Part shown: piece after piece, positions 1-7,275 of the stretch
How the letters are laid out: every line of letters starts with the position of its first letter
Numbering within the stretch: the stretch's first letter is position 1
Origin: Clostridium sp. cel8
Lineage (GTDB): Bacteria; Bacillota; Clostridia; Clostridiales; Clostridiaceae
Length of the DNA stretch: 64,000 bases
Direction: 5' to 3'
Assembly: GCF_014050525.1 (NCBI RefSeq)
Contig: NZ_JACGAG010000002.1
Span: 62,001-126,000 of the forward strand
Notes under the pieces: model-generated
Database searches by the model: none
Told to the model about the DNA's origin: nothing
What the model saw: the letters and a program-made list of their open reading frames with translations, nothing else
Program-made: the position numbers and the translations under genes

Positions 1-2
1 AT

Positions 3-812
3 CCTTCTAATGATGGTTCAGAAATGGATTCAAAATCAAATGGATCCAAAACTAATTCAGGCACACTGAAATATGATAAAACACTTGATGCATGTGGGCT
101 TTGTTGTCCTGGACCACTTATGCAAGTAAAGTCTGCAGTAGATGACTTAAAAGATGGAGAAACTTTAAAAGTAACCGCATCAGATCCAGGATTCTATGAA
201 GACATAAAATCTTGGTGTAAAAACACAAATAATGAACTTTTAAAATTAAACAAGGATAAAGGAAATATTACTGCTTTTATTAGAAAAAAAGTAGAGAATA
301 ATTCTATTTTACAAAGACACATACAAGATATTCCAAATGTAAAAGACAATAAAACTCTAATTGTATTTAGTGGAGATCTTGACAAAGCCATAGCTTCTTT
401 CATCATAGCAAACGGAGCTGTTTCAATGGGTAAAAAAGTAACTATGTTCTTTACTTTCTGGGGACTTAATATTTTAAGAAAACCTGAAAAACAATCTATT
501 AAAAAGAGTTTTATTGATTCAATGTTTGGATTTATGATGCCTCGTGGAACTAAAAAACTAAAATTATCTAAAATGAATATGATGGGAATAGGTCCTAAAA
601 TGATAAGAAAAGTTATGAAAAATAAAAATATAACTTCTCTTGAAGATTTAATTAAATCAGCTATTGACAGTGGTGTAGATATAGTTGCGTGTCAAATGTC
701 TATGGATGTTATGGGAATAAAAAAAGAAGAACTTATAGATGGTGTAAGAGTAGGTGGAGTTGGTTATTATCTTGGAAAAGCTGAAGACTCAAATGTAAAT
801 CTATTTATATAA
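3..812 (+). CDS. TusA-DsrE domain protein, 5' end outside window (probable C-terminal part of a CoA-disulfide reductase)
   Basis: The reading frame is open to the left edge, so the first ATG at 24 is probably internal. The visible part starts with a low-complexity Ser/Asn/Lys linker, then a TusA-like sulfur-carrier domain with the conserved CPGPL around a cysteine. It ends with a DsrE/DsrF-like domain (start near TLIVFSGDLDKA; a cysteine in DIVACQMSMDV). In Firmicutes this TusA-DsrE tail commonly follows a FAD/NAD(P)-dependent CoA-disulfide or persulfide reductase plus rhodanese in one chain, which is the likely parent (inference, since the N-terminal part is not visible). Role: handling of persulfide or sulfane sulfur. 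The rhodanese 29 bp downstream supports this. Confidence 0.7.
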   Translation, partial: PSNDGSEMDSKSNGSKTNSGTLKYDKTLDACGLCCPGPLMQVKSAVDDLKDGETLKVTASDPGFYEDIKSWCKNTNNELLKLNKDKGNITAFIRKKVENNSILQRHIQDIPNVKDNKTLIVFSGDLDKAIASFIIANGAVSMGKKVTMFFTFWGLNILRKPEKQSIKKSFIDSMFGFMMPRGTKKLKLSKMNMMGIGPKMIRKVMKNKNITSLEDLIKSAIDSGVDIVACQMSMDVMGIKKEELIDGVRVGGVGYYLGKAEDSNVNLFI

Positions 813-841
813 CTAAAACTATTAAATCGGGAGGTAGACAC

Positions 842-1177
842 ATGGGACTTTTAGATTTATTCATTAAACAATCAAATAAACTATCATCAGAAGAATTAAA
901 GAAAATGATGGAAGGTTCAACTTCTGTAAAATTAATTGATGTGAGAACAAAAGAAGAATATGCAGAAGGTCATATACCAAATAGCATAAATATACCTCTT
1001 CAGGATTTCAAGGATTCTATAAAAAAAATGAACTTGCCATTAGATACACATATTGTAGTGTACTGTGCAAGTGGCATAAGATCAAGGCAAGCTTATAATA
1101 TACTAAATAAATTAGGATTTAAATCAATATGGAATTTTGGTGGGATTAATAATTGGAAATATAAACTTAAATACTAA
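842..1177 (+). CDS. rhodanese-like sulfurtransferase
   Basis: A single-domain rhodanese of 111 residues, the normal size for this class. The active-site loop is YCASGIRS with the persulfide-forming cysteine at residue 75, and the N-terminal CH2A-type motif DVRTKEEYAEGHIPNS is intact. It would move sulfane sulfur to cyanide or a protein thiol in the cytoplasm. A strong GGGAGG ribosome site precedes the ATG. It lies 29 bp after the TusA-DsrE protein, so the two are probably co-transcribed as a sulfur-relay unit. A hairpin terminator follows at 1195-1222. Confidence 0.9.
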   Translation: MGLLDLFIKQSNKLSSEELKKMMEGSTSVKLIDVRTKEEYAEGHIPNSINIPLQDFKDSIKKMNLPLDTHIVVYCASGIRSRQAYNILNKLGFKSIWNFGGINNWKYKLKY

Positions 1178-1194
1178 CTTTTATAACAATGTGG

Positions 1195-1222
1195 CTGACA
1201 TACTAGTTTCTTAGTATGTCAG
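1195..1222. terminator. hairpin terminator between convergent genes
   Basis: TGACATACTA at 1196-1205 pairs perfectly with TAGTATGTCA at 1212-1221 around a 6-nt loop, and the stem extends by one C-G pair. The T-rich tract after it is short. It lies between the rhodanese (+) and the UbiX-type gene (-), so it may end both transcripts. Confidence 0.6.
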
Positions 1223-1257
1223 TTCTATTATTATCTTTATAAATATACTTCTCAATA

Positions 1258-1824
1258 TTATACCAACTTTTTGACCCATCTTTGTGCAAAGTTACAATGA
1301 ATTTTAAATTGATCAAGTACTTTCATTATATGATGATTCACAATATCATCAATTGTAGATGGATTATTATAAAACGCAGGCATAGGTGGAAGCATTTTAA
1401 TTCCCATTTTTGAAAGTTTTAACATGTTTTCTAAATGTATAGAACTAAGTGGAGTTTCTCTAGGACATAAAATCAGTTTTCTTCCTTCTTTAATCATAAC
1501 ACTAGCTGCTCTAGAAATTAAATTGTCATCAAAGCCATTTGCAATTGAACTTAAAGTTTTCATACTACAAGGCAAAATAACCATACCATCAGTAAAAAAT
1601 GATCCACTAGATATACTTGCACCTAAATCCTTATAATCATATACATACTCTGCTAAATTATATAGATACTCAATTGAATAATTTGTTTCTATCCTTATAT
1701 TTTCTTTTCCCCATTCACTTATAACAAGATGGACATTTACATTCTCAATATCATTTAAAGCTTCCATAAGTTTTATTCCATATATAACTCCTGTAGCACC
1801 TGTAATCCCAACCACAATTTCCAT
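1258..1824 (-). CDS. UbiX-family flavin prenyltransferase (hydroxyarylic acid decarboxylase subunit B type)
   Basis: UbiX/BsdB/VdcB proteins attach dimethylallyl phosphate to FMN to make the prenylated FMN needed by UbiD-type decarboxylases. The 188-residue length is typical. The N-terminal GITGATGVIYGIKL flavin-binding loop is present, as are the conserved ILPCSMKTLSSIANG, RKLILCPRETPL and PAFYNNPSTIDDIVNH motifs. A GGAGG site precedes ATG 1824. It is the last gene of a -strand cluster with a broken lpdD-like gene, the D subunit and a 5'-truncated ubiD. Because its partner decarboxylase is truncated, it either serves another UbiD protein elsewhere or is a survivor of a dying operon. Confidence 0.88.
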   Translation of the reverse strand: MEIVVGITGATGVIYGIKLMEALNDIENVNVHLVISEWGKENIRIETNYSIEYLYNLAEYVYDYKDLGASISSGSFFTDGMVILPCSMKTLSSIANGFDDNLISRAASVMIKEGRKLILCPRETPLSSIHLENMLKLSKMGIKMLPPMPAFYNNPSTIDDIVNHHIMKVLDQFKIHCNFAQRWVKKLV

Positions 1825-1852
1825 ATTATTTCCTCCAATATATATAAATTCA

Positions 1853-2082
1853 TCATTTAACTCCTAATTTTACACATAATTCTCCTATCATTTTTAGTGA
1901 TAAATCTTTTATCTGAATTATTTCCTGCTTTGTTATATTATCAAAGTGTATACCGCAGCATACTAAAAAATTACCACTATATGCTCTTTTCCTCCAGTTA
2001 AAATTATACACAAGTCTTTTCCCATTTGCACTGCTTTCATATTAAGTTCTATTCTGTTAATTTTTTCATTTATCTCTATCAT
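1853..2082 (-). pseudogene. LpdD-like prenylated-FMN chaperone remnant, frameshifted and internally shortened
   Basis: Reading the - strand from ATG 2082, 8 bp after the D-subunit stop, gives about 38 residues with GKDLCIILTGGKEHI before a stop. A second frame continues as NFLVCCGIHFDNITKQEII and ends with TGA at 1853-1855. Joined, they resemble the ends of an LpdD-type domain (an LTGG..HIG-like start and a GIHFDNIT-like end), but only about 79 codons remain where I expect about 120. An internal deletion with frame change best explains this. Position between the D and B subunits matches the lpd/bsd operon style. Family assignment is from memory of the motif pattern, so moderate. Confidence 0.5.
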
Positions 2083-2089
2083 TTAAAAT

Positions 2090-2323
2090 TTAATCCTCAT
2101 TATCAATGATATCTGGGATTGGAGGCATCACTTGAAGGGACTGTATTTTTTCTCTATTTATTTTAAATCTTTTATCGTACTTATTCGGATCTTTTATGTA
2201 TTCATCTTCTGTAGATCTCCATGAAAAATAGCAATCCTCACATATATATACTTCCCATGCATTATCCTTAGGTGCCTTAGTCATTAATTTAACATTTTCA
2301 GAATCACATCTTGGACAAATCAT
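2090..2323 (-). CDS. bsdD: non-oxidative hydroxyarylic acid decarboxylase subunit D
   Basis: A 77-residue protein with two zinc-ribbon-like cysteine pairs, CPRC (residues 3-6) and CEDC (28-31), then YFSWRSTEDEYIKDPNKY. This is the BsdD/VdcD/YclD pattern, the small subunit of enzymes that decarboxylate 4-hydroxybenzoate, vanillate or similar phenolic acids. The gene is intact. Its start codon abuts the stop of the truncated ubiD gene (2324), the usual C-D order. Without a full-length C subunit in this cluster, its product probably has no local partner. Confidence 0.88.
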   Translation of the reverse strand: MICPRCDSENVKLMTKAPKDNAWEVYICEDCYFSWRSTEDEYIKDPNKYDKRFKINREKIQSLQVMPPIPDIIDNED

Positions 2324-2854
2324 CTATTTATTCCTCCTTGAGTTTTTAAGTATATTTTTCATATAACTTAACCAATAATCGGATTTCGAAGGCGTATCCA
2401 ATGTGTTCACATCCATACTTTTATCTGGATATACTGGTGTAGTTGCGTCAATAATAAGCTTTGTATTCATTCCTGGTGGATCAGATGAAGGGTCAAGTGG
2501 AATTCCCGGTGAATTTGGAATAAGAACTACATCTTTATCAGGTCTAACTCTTGTAGTTAAAGCCCACATTACCTGTTCAAGATTAAAAGGATCTACAGTT
2601 TCATCAACTACAACAACTATCTTTGAATATGGCATGCCATGGGGAGTTGATATTAGTCTCATTGCCACAGACTTTCCATAACCACCAAATCTTGATTTAG
2701 TAGAAATAATAACTCCCATCCCATGAGTATACATAGCATTTACTGCTGAAACCTCTGGAAAATCTTTCTTTAACTGTCTATATAAAGGCAAACTCGTATT
2801 TAAACCTACCAAATAGTCAACCTCAGTCCAAGGTACCCCTATATATAAATTTTC
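2324..2854 (-). pseudogene. UbiD-family decarboxylase (subunit C), 5'-truncated
   Basis: The C-terminal portion of a UbiD/BsdC/VdcC decarboxylase. The frame reads back from the TTG at 2812 through ENLYIGVPWTEVDYLVG, which is UbiD-like, to about 2854 before the similarity is lost. The retained part includes VVVVDETVDPFNLEQVMWAL and PNSPGIPLDPSSDPPG. Only about 175 of the usual about 470-490 residues are present, so the N-terminal prenyl-FMN-binding region is missing and the product cannot be active. The break point coincides with the broken start of a + strand chemotaxis receptor. Confidence 0.85.
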
Positions 2855-3224
2855 AAAACAGATTATAAAACATATTGAAAATACTCATAAAATATTAGAT
2901 TTTATAAATAATATTTCACGAAATACAAAACTATTAGGACTAAACGCTGCTATAGAAGCTGCACGAGCTGGTGAATATGGCACAAGTTTTTCAGTTGTCG
3001 CAAGCCAAATTCAGAAAATGTCACAAGAAAGTTCTGAAGCTGTAACAAGCATAAAAAATCTTTTAGTTAACATAAATAATCTTGTATCAAATTTAGAAAA
3101 ACGTGTTAATGAAACTACAGATATATCTAATATTCAAGCTTCAGCTACACAGGAAATTGCTGCCTCTGCAGAAGAATTAAACGCCTGTACAGCTAACATA
3201 TCTGAAATAGCAAAAATATTATAA
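2850..3224 (+). pseudogene. methyl-accepting chemotaxis protein, 5'-truncated remnant
   Basis: The frame encodes QIIKHIENTHKILDF, then the highly conserved hairpin tip [18 protein letters not shown], and continues to a stop at 3222-3224. The sensing, membrane and first signalling-helix regions are absent. The first in-frame ATG (3018) lies after the tip, so it is not a functional start. The tip is slightly degraded (GTSFSVVASQI for the usual [11 protein letters not shown]). It is fused head-to-head with the truncated ubiD gene at about 2850. A strong hairpin terminator follows. Confidence 0.85.
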
Positions 3225-3227
3225 TCA

Positions 3228-3263
3228 GTTATAAAGGTCACCTTAACAGATGACCTTTATAAC
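3228..3263. terminator. bidirectional terminator
   Basis: Thirteen-base perfect inverted repeat, GTTATAAAGGTCA at 3228-3240 and its complement at 3251-3263, with a 10-nt loop and T-rich sequence after it. It sits between the convergent MCP remnant (+) and the DUF3298 gene (-). Confidence 0.85.
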
Positions 3264-3278
3264 TTTAAATATTTATAT

Positions 3279-3956
3279 TTATTTTTTTATAAGCTTATTT
3301 ATAGGACTCATAGGTCCAATAATATTTTCTATTTTTTCATAGGGAATACTTATTTTGAAAATTCCATAATAATATGGTGTATATTCGTATATCTGGTAAA
3401 ATAGTACAAGTGAATTATCAGTAAGATAATATTCTTGATTATCTACTACACCTTTATATTCATTAATAAGCTGAATATTATTTTCTTCAATGTACTCTTT
3501 TGCAAGATTATTTATAATCTCTACATAATTTATCTTTGGATTGAATAATTCATTAAATGTATATATGTGTCCTGTAGTTGTATTTACAGTTATAGCGGAA
3601 TACTTTGTAAATCCATGAGCCGCTTTATACACATAAGTTGCCATATTAAAAAGTATACTAAGCACTTGATTTTTATTAACCATTGTTTCGTAGTTTCCAA
3701 TTACATCTGTAAAATTTACAACTGCAGGTATAAGAACTTGATCTTTAAAAAGTTTACTTACACAAGTTGTGATACTATCATTTATCTTTTTTATAGACTC
3801 TTTATCTTTTACGTTTTTTATTACTGGATATGATATGCTAAATTTATCAGGTATTAACTTTTGCTCTTCTAAATATAAATTTTCACAATTACTTCTTGTA
3901 AAATTAAAATTGTGACTCACATGACTCCATGTACATGGATAATTAAAATAAATCAA
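3279..3956 (-). CDS. DUF4163/DUF3298 (PdaC/RsiV-like) domain protein
   Basis: A 225-residue protein. The first half (about 35-130) looks like a PdaC/DUF4163 domain (FSISYPVIKNVKDKESIKKI), and the second half (about 130-215) like a DUF3298 RsiV-type domain (TGHIYTFNELFNP, TDNSLVLFYQIYEYTPYYYG). Such domains are usually outside the membrane behind an N-terminal anchor and in RsiV bind lysozyme. Here no signal peptide or anchor is visible. The TTG start at 3956 has a good GGGAG site upstream, so the short form seems real rather than miscalled. Function unknown. It is divergent from agrB. Confidence 0.7.
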   Translation of the reverse strand: MIYFNYPCTWSHVSHNFNFTRSNCENLYLEEQKLIPDKFSISYPVIKNVKDKESIKKINDSITTCVSKLFKDQVLIPAVVNFTDVIGNYETMVNKNQVLSILFNMATYVYKAAHGFTKYSAITVNTTTGHIYTFNELFNPKINYVEIINNLAKEYIEENNIQLINEYKGVVDNQEYYLTDNSLVLFYQIYEYTPYYYGIFKISIPYEKIENIIGPMSPINKLIKK

Positions 3957-4091
3957 TTTTTACTCCCCATTATACTATTTTTTATATGATTATAATATTT
4001 TATATGCACTATATTTGTGCATTCTTTTAAATCTATTAATTTTAAAATCATATAAAAATAAATATAAAAAGTATTTTTTGTAAGACACATT

Positions 4092-4122
4092 CCTTTTATG
4101 TTTGCTTTTTTCCCTTTTATGT
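4092..4122 (+). promoter_or_regulatory. direct repeat, probable LytTR (AgrA-type) operator
   Basis: CCTTTTATGT occurs at 4092-4101 and again at 4113-4122. The 21-bp start-to-start distance places both copies on the same DNA face, the layout used by LytTR-domain regulators (two 9-10 bp direct repeats, 12-13 bp spacer). It lies upstream of agrB and of a possible -35/-10 pair (TTTACA 4131-4136, TATATA 4154-4159). The LytTR regulator encoded at 6185-6922 is the natural ligand. Binding is inferred. Confidence 0.5.
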
Positions 4123-4178
4123 ATAAATCATTTACATAAATATTTAATTATGATATATATAAAACATAGGTGATTCAA

Positions 4179-4748
4179 ATGTTAAAAAGTTTTGCAGATA
4201 AGTTTACATTATATATAAAAGAAAACAGTTACATAACCAATCCAGAAGATATTGAAAAGATAAACTATTCATTGCAGATTATTTTAAATGAAACTTTTAA
4301 GATTGTAATATTATTAATACTATTTTCAATTATTGGAAAATTAAATTACTTTTTGTTTTCCTTAGCAATATTACTTTCAACAAGGACTTTTTCAGGAGGA
4401 TATCATAGCAATTCAACATTGAGTTGTCTATTTTCTACAACTATTTTCTTCTTATGTACTTCAATACTTGCTCCTTTAGTTCCTAAGTTTAATATTGAGG
4501 TTTATTATATCCTTGCTGTAATTAGCATAACCACATTTTTACTTAAAAGTCCTTGCAAAAACAAGCTAAGACCTACAAAAAATAAAAAGAGAATTTTGCA
4601 TTTTAAAATAATCTCAACTTGTCTTACATCTTTTTGGATGATTATTCTGTTATTCTTTATTCATAATAGTTCATATGTAAACTGTGGATTTTTAACAATT
4701 TTAATTCAATTGCCTCAACTAATATATTTAAAGAGAGAAGGTATCTAA
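4179..4748 (+). CDS. agrB: AgrB-family autoinducer-peptide processing membrane endopeptidase
   Basis: AgrB cleaves and cyclises the AgrD propeptide at the membrane. The 189-residue protein has several hydrophobic segments and the catalytic pair in FSGGYHSNSTLSCL: His76 and Cys83, seven residues apart as in staphylococcal AgrB (His77/Cys84). I chose ATG 4179 because an AGGTGA site sits 5 nt before it; the GTG at 4170 overlaps that site and would add three residues. agrD begins 1 nt after its stop. The sensor and regulator are on the opposite strand downstream, unlike the classical single agrBDCA operon. Confidence 0.93.
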   Translation: MLKSFADKFTLYIKENSYITNPEDIEKINYSLQIILNETFKIVILLILFSIIGKLNYFLFSLAILLSTRTFSGGYHSNSTLSCLFSTTIFFLCTSILAPLVPKFNIEVYYILAVISITTFLLKSPCKNKLRPTKNKKRILHFKIISTCLTSFWMIILLFFIHNSSYVNCGFLTILIQLPQLIYLKREGI

Positions 4749-4749
4749 A

Positions 4750-4887
4750 ATGAAAAATAAGTTTAATAAGAAATTAATTTTAACACAATGTGGATTTTTT
4801 CTATCAGCTTTTGCTGTTCTTGTAAGTAATTCTTATTCACTTTTCCTATTTGGAGAACCTAAACCACCTAAAAGTCTTTTAAAGTAA
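4750..4887 (+). CDS. agrD: AgrD-type autoinducer propeptide with Ser at the ring position
   Basis: A 45-codon gene directly after agrB. It has a Lys-rich start (MKNKFNKK), a hydrophobic amphipathic region (residues 9-25), a pentapeptide S30-LFLF-34 and a charged tail GEPKPPKSLLK. The tail matches the AgrD recognition tail (compare HQPEEPKSL of C. perfringens AgrD, recalled). By that alignment the usual ring cysteine is Ser30, so the product would be a five-residue lactone rather than thiolactone. The only Cys (14) lies in the leader helix. Its last 9 bases overlap the 3' end of the convergent kinase gene. Confidence 0.85.
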   Translation: MKNKFNKKLILTQCGFFLSAFAVLVSNSYSLFLFGEPKPPKSLLK

Positions 4888-6135
4888 TATTCTAAAGCAT
4901 ATTACATTATCTTCTAAAGATAGCTGAATCCTTCCTTCATTGGACTCAACTATCTTTTTAGTATTATAAAGACCATATCCTCTATCTTTACCCTTCTTTG
5001 TGGAAAATCCTCTTTTAAACATATTTCTTAAGACACTATTATCTATTGAATCAATAGTATTTTTAACCTCAATAACATTTTTTTCTCCATCTTTGTATAT
5101 ATCTAATATAACAATCTTACGTTCTTTGTCCATTACAGCTTCAAATGCATTATTAAGCATATTTGTTATTACTTCAGATAACTCATAATCCTGGATTTTC
5201 CAATCTGATAGTTCATTTGACACATTGTACGAAAACTTAATCCTACGAGTCTTTGCTTCTCTTAATTTAATATATATAATAGATCTTAAAATAATATTAT
5301 CTATATAAGCTACCTTTTCTATATCTTGAATAAAATTGTTCAATGATTTTATATATTTTAATAAATTATCCTTTAATTCGTTTCCATCTAATACCTGTAC
5401 CATACCACTTATAGCATTTAAATGGTTTTTAAACTCATGCTGTCTTTGTCTTATCTCTTCAGTAACATCTTTAATTATAGGAATGTATTTATTATTTACT
5501 TCCATTGCTTTATTCTTCTCATTTATCTTTACAATATAGTGAGATAAAAATAAATTTAATATAAATATAGTTATTAATATACATGTAAATATAGTTATAT
5601 TATTTAACAATAACTTTTTGTCATATTCCCAAAATACCTTATATATTATTATGTATAAAATTAAATTTATAACTATGTAATTTATAACTATATAATTTAT
5701 TTTTCTTATAAATTTAAATATATTATTAGGCATAAAAAAATACACAATCATACACAAAATACATAGAATTATACCTTCAACTATGCCAAATGAACTTTTA
5801 TTAAAATTAAATCCAAGAAACTTAATAGGATATATAATTATTAACTCAATAATTATTATAAATATTGTATTAATACATAATTGAACTAAAGTTTTAAGTA
5901 AACTTTTATGATACAAAAGAGAAATGATAAATACTATAAATAAATAATTGACTAGAATACTATAATAAGACCCTAATATTTCATTAGTAAAAAGCACTAC
6001 AAATGACGTTAATACTACTATAATAAGATTTTTAACTACAATACTACGACTTATATTTCTCTCAAAATTGAATTTTGACCATAAAATCATAAAAGCAGTA
6101 GCTTCAAAAAAAGTGCTAATAAACTCTTGTAACAT
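4879..6135 (-). CDS. AgrC-like peptide-sensing histidine kinase (GHKL ATPase)
   Basis: About 418 residues from ATG 6135; a GTG 15 bp upstream overlaps the AGGAG site and is less likely. The first 200 residues form six or so membrane segments, the usual AgrC peptide sensor. The dimerisation motif RQRQHEFKNHLNA carries the phospho-accepting His at about 233. The ATPase has the N box (EVITNMLNNAFEAVMD) and a G box (GYGLYNTKKIVES). It would sense the AgrD-derived peptide and phosphorylate the LytTR regulator encoded 49 bp upstream on the same strand. Tail-to-tail overlap with agrD is 9 bp. Confidence 0.88.
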   Translation of the reverse strand: MLQEFISTFFEATAFMILWSKFNFERNISRSIVVKNLIIVVLTSFVVLFTNEILGSYYSILVNYLFIVFIISLLYHKSLLKTLVQLCINTIFIIIIELIIIYPIKFLGFNFNKSSFGIVEGIILCILCMIVYFFMPNNIFKFIRKINYIVINYIVINLILYIIIYKVFWEYDKKLLLNNITIFTCILITIFILNLFLSHYIVKINEKNKAMEVNNKYIPIIKDVTEEIRQRQHEFKNHLNAISGMVQVLDGNELKDNLLKYIKSLNNFIQDIEKVAYIDNIILRSIIYIKLREAKTRRIKFSYNVSNELSDWKIQDYELSEVITNMLNNAFEAVMDKERKIVILDIYKDGEKNVIEVKNTIDSIDNSVLRNMFKRGFSTKKGKDRGYGLYNTKKIVESNEGRIQLSLEDNVICFRILL

Positions 6136-6184
6136 ATTTATATGACCCACTCCTCTATCTTTATAAAAATGTCATTTAATTTTC

Positions 6185-6922
6185 CTACATGTATTCACCT
6201 ATTTTTTTCATAATCTTAACCTTAAAATTATAGCTTAAGAATGCTCTATATTTACATGAATTAAAACTTATCTCCCAGGATTTATTAGAAACCTTTTGTA
6301 TGCTACTTATAAAATTTATATTAACTGCATAGGCCCTATGAGTTTGAACTATATAATCAGAGTCTATAATATTCAATGCCTTTTTAAGTGACATATTCTT
6401 AAATTTATAAATTCTATCTTTAGTATATATTGTCATCACTCTTAAATTTACCATAATAAAAATAATATCTTTAACTTTTATTCTAACACTTATATCACTT
6501 GACATATTAAAACTAACATATTTATCCATTTTTAAAGACTTTTTTACTTCATAAGTGCCAGACACAAGTAACTTAGTCATTTTTATTATGTCTTCTTTAT
6601 CATAAGGTTTTAATATATAATCATAACAGTGCGTTTTTTTAAATGCTTCCAATATATATTTTTCATTAGATGTTACAAAAATTATCCAACTTAGCTTGTA
6701 CTGTTCATAACGTCTAAGTTCAAGTGCAAGATCAATTCCAGAAGAGTCATTAAGTGCAATATCTATATAAAAAAAATCTATTGCTATATCTTTTATAATC
6801 TTTAATGATTCATATTTACTAGAAGCTTCAAACACTCTTATATTTTTGTCACATTCAAATATTATTTTAGCTAAATTCTTCCTTTCTATTTCATCATCTT
6901 CCACAACTAATACATTTACCAT
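6185..6922 (-). CDS. AgrA-like LytTR response regulator
   Basis: A 245-residue two-domain regulator. The receiver domain (1-120) has the acidic pair ED8-D10 region, phospho-acceptor Asp54 (FFYIDIALNDSSG) and Lys105 (DYILKPYD). A LytTR DNA-binding domain follows (about 135-240; ISVRIKVKDIIFI, VQTHRAYAVNINFI). A GGGGGAT site precedes ATG 6922. It is the first gene of a two-gene unit with the sensor kinase. Likely target: the 21-bp-spaced repeats before agrB, giving positive feedback on autoinducer production (inference). Confidence 0.9.
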   Translation of the reverse strand: MVNVLVVEDDEIERKNLAKIIFECDKNIRVFEASSKYESLKIIKDIAIDFFYIDIALNDSSGIDLALELRRYEQYKLSWIIFVTSNEKYILEAFKKTHCYDYILKPYDKEDIIKMTKLLVSGTYEVKKSLKMDKYVSFNMSSDISVRIKVKDIIFIMVNLRVMTIYTKDRIYKFKNMSLKKALNIIDSDYIVQTHRAYAVNINFISSIQKVSNKSWEISFNSCKYRAFLSYNFKVKIMKKIGEYM

Positions 6923-7035
6923 GGCATCCCCCTATTGTTTAATAAAATTAATGTGTATTAATTCATAAAGTTTATAAATTATATTTTACCTAATCAGCAA
7001 AAAAATTTCAATTTCCATTATTATAATCTATTTTT

Positions 7036-7072
7036 CACATAAAAAAGGACTATCTTGTAAAAGATAATCCCA
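7036..7072 (-). terminator. rho-independent terminator (- strand)
   Basis: On the - strand GGATTATCTT pairs with AAGATAGTCC (one mismatch) around a short loop and is followed by a run of seven T. It lies just after the truncated ABC-2 permease tail and before the LytTR regulator, ending the upstream MCP/permease-tail transcript. Confidence 0.75.
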
Positions 7073-7104
7073 AATTATGCGTAACCTTAAGATCTAAATA
7101 TAAC

Positions 7105-7275
7105 TTATTCTTTTGAGAACATAAACTTTGCTAAAAATACTGATGCTGCTACATAAAAAATATGCCAAATTATCACAACTGAAATATGCAAAGGATTAAA
7201 CACTCCTGCTATTGCTTCTTTCATAACTACAACAGCATTTACTACAGGAAATTTGATTGATGTTAAACTTGCTAT
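7105..7275 (-). pseudogene. C-terminal tail of an ABC-2-type permease (remnant)
   Basis: A frame with no start of its own overlaps the stop of the upstream MCP. It encodes about 56 residues: [20 protein letters not shown], a hydrophobic segment around HISVVIIWHIFYVAASVFL, then AKFMFSKE and a stop. This looks like the last transmembrane helix and tail of an ABC-2 or NatB-type permease, which often end with W.I.Y.A.S..LA..LF. A - strand terminator follows. No cognate ATPase is nearby, so the rest of the transporter was probably deleted when the MCP was joined here. Family call is from residue pattern only. Confidence 0.55.

Noticed and set aside
3018-3224. A 68-codon ORF starting at 3018 as a separate small gene
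   Set aside because: Its frame continues upstream to about 2850 with the MCP hairpin tip, so it is only the end of a truncated MCP.
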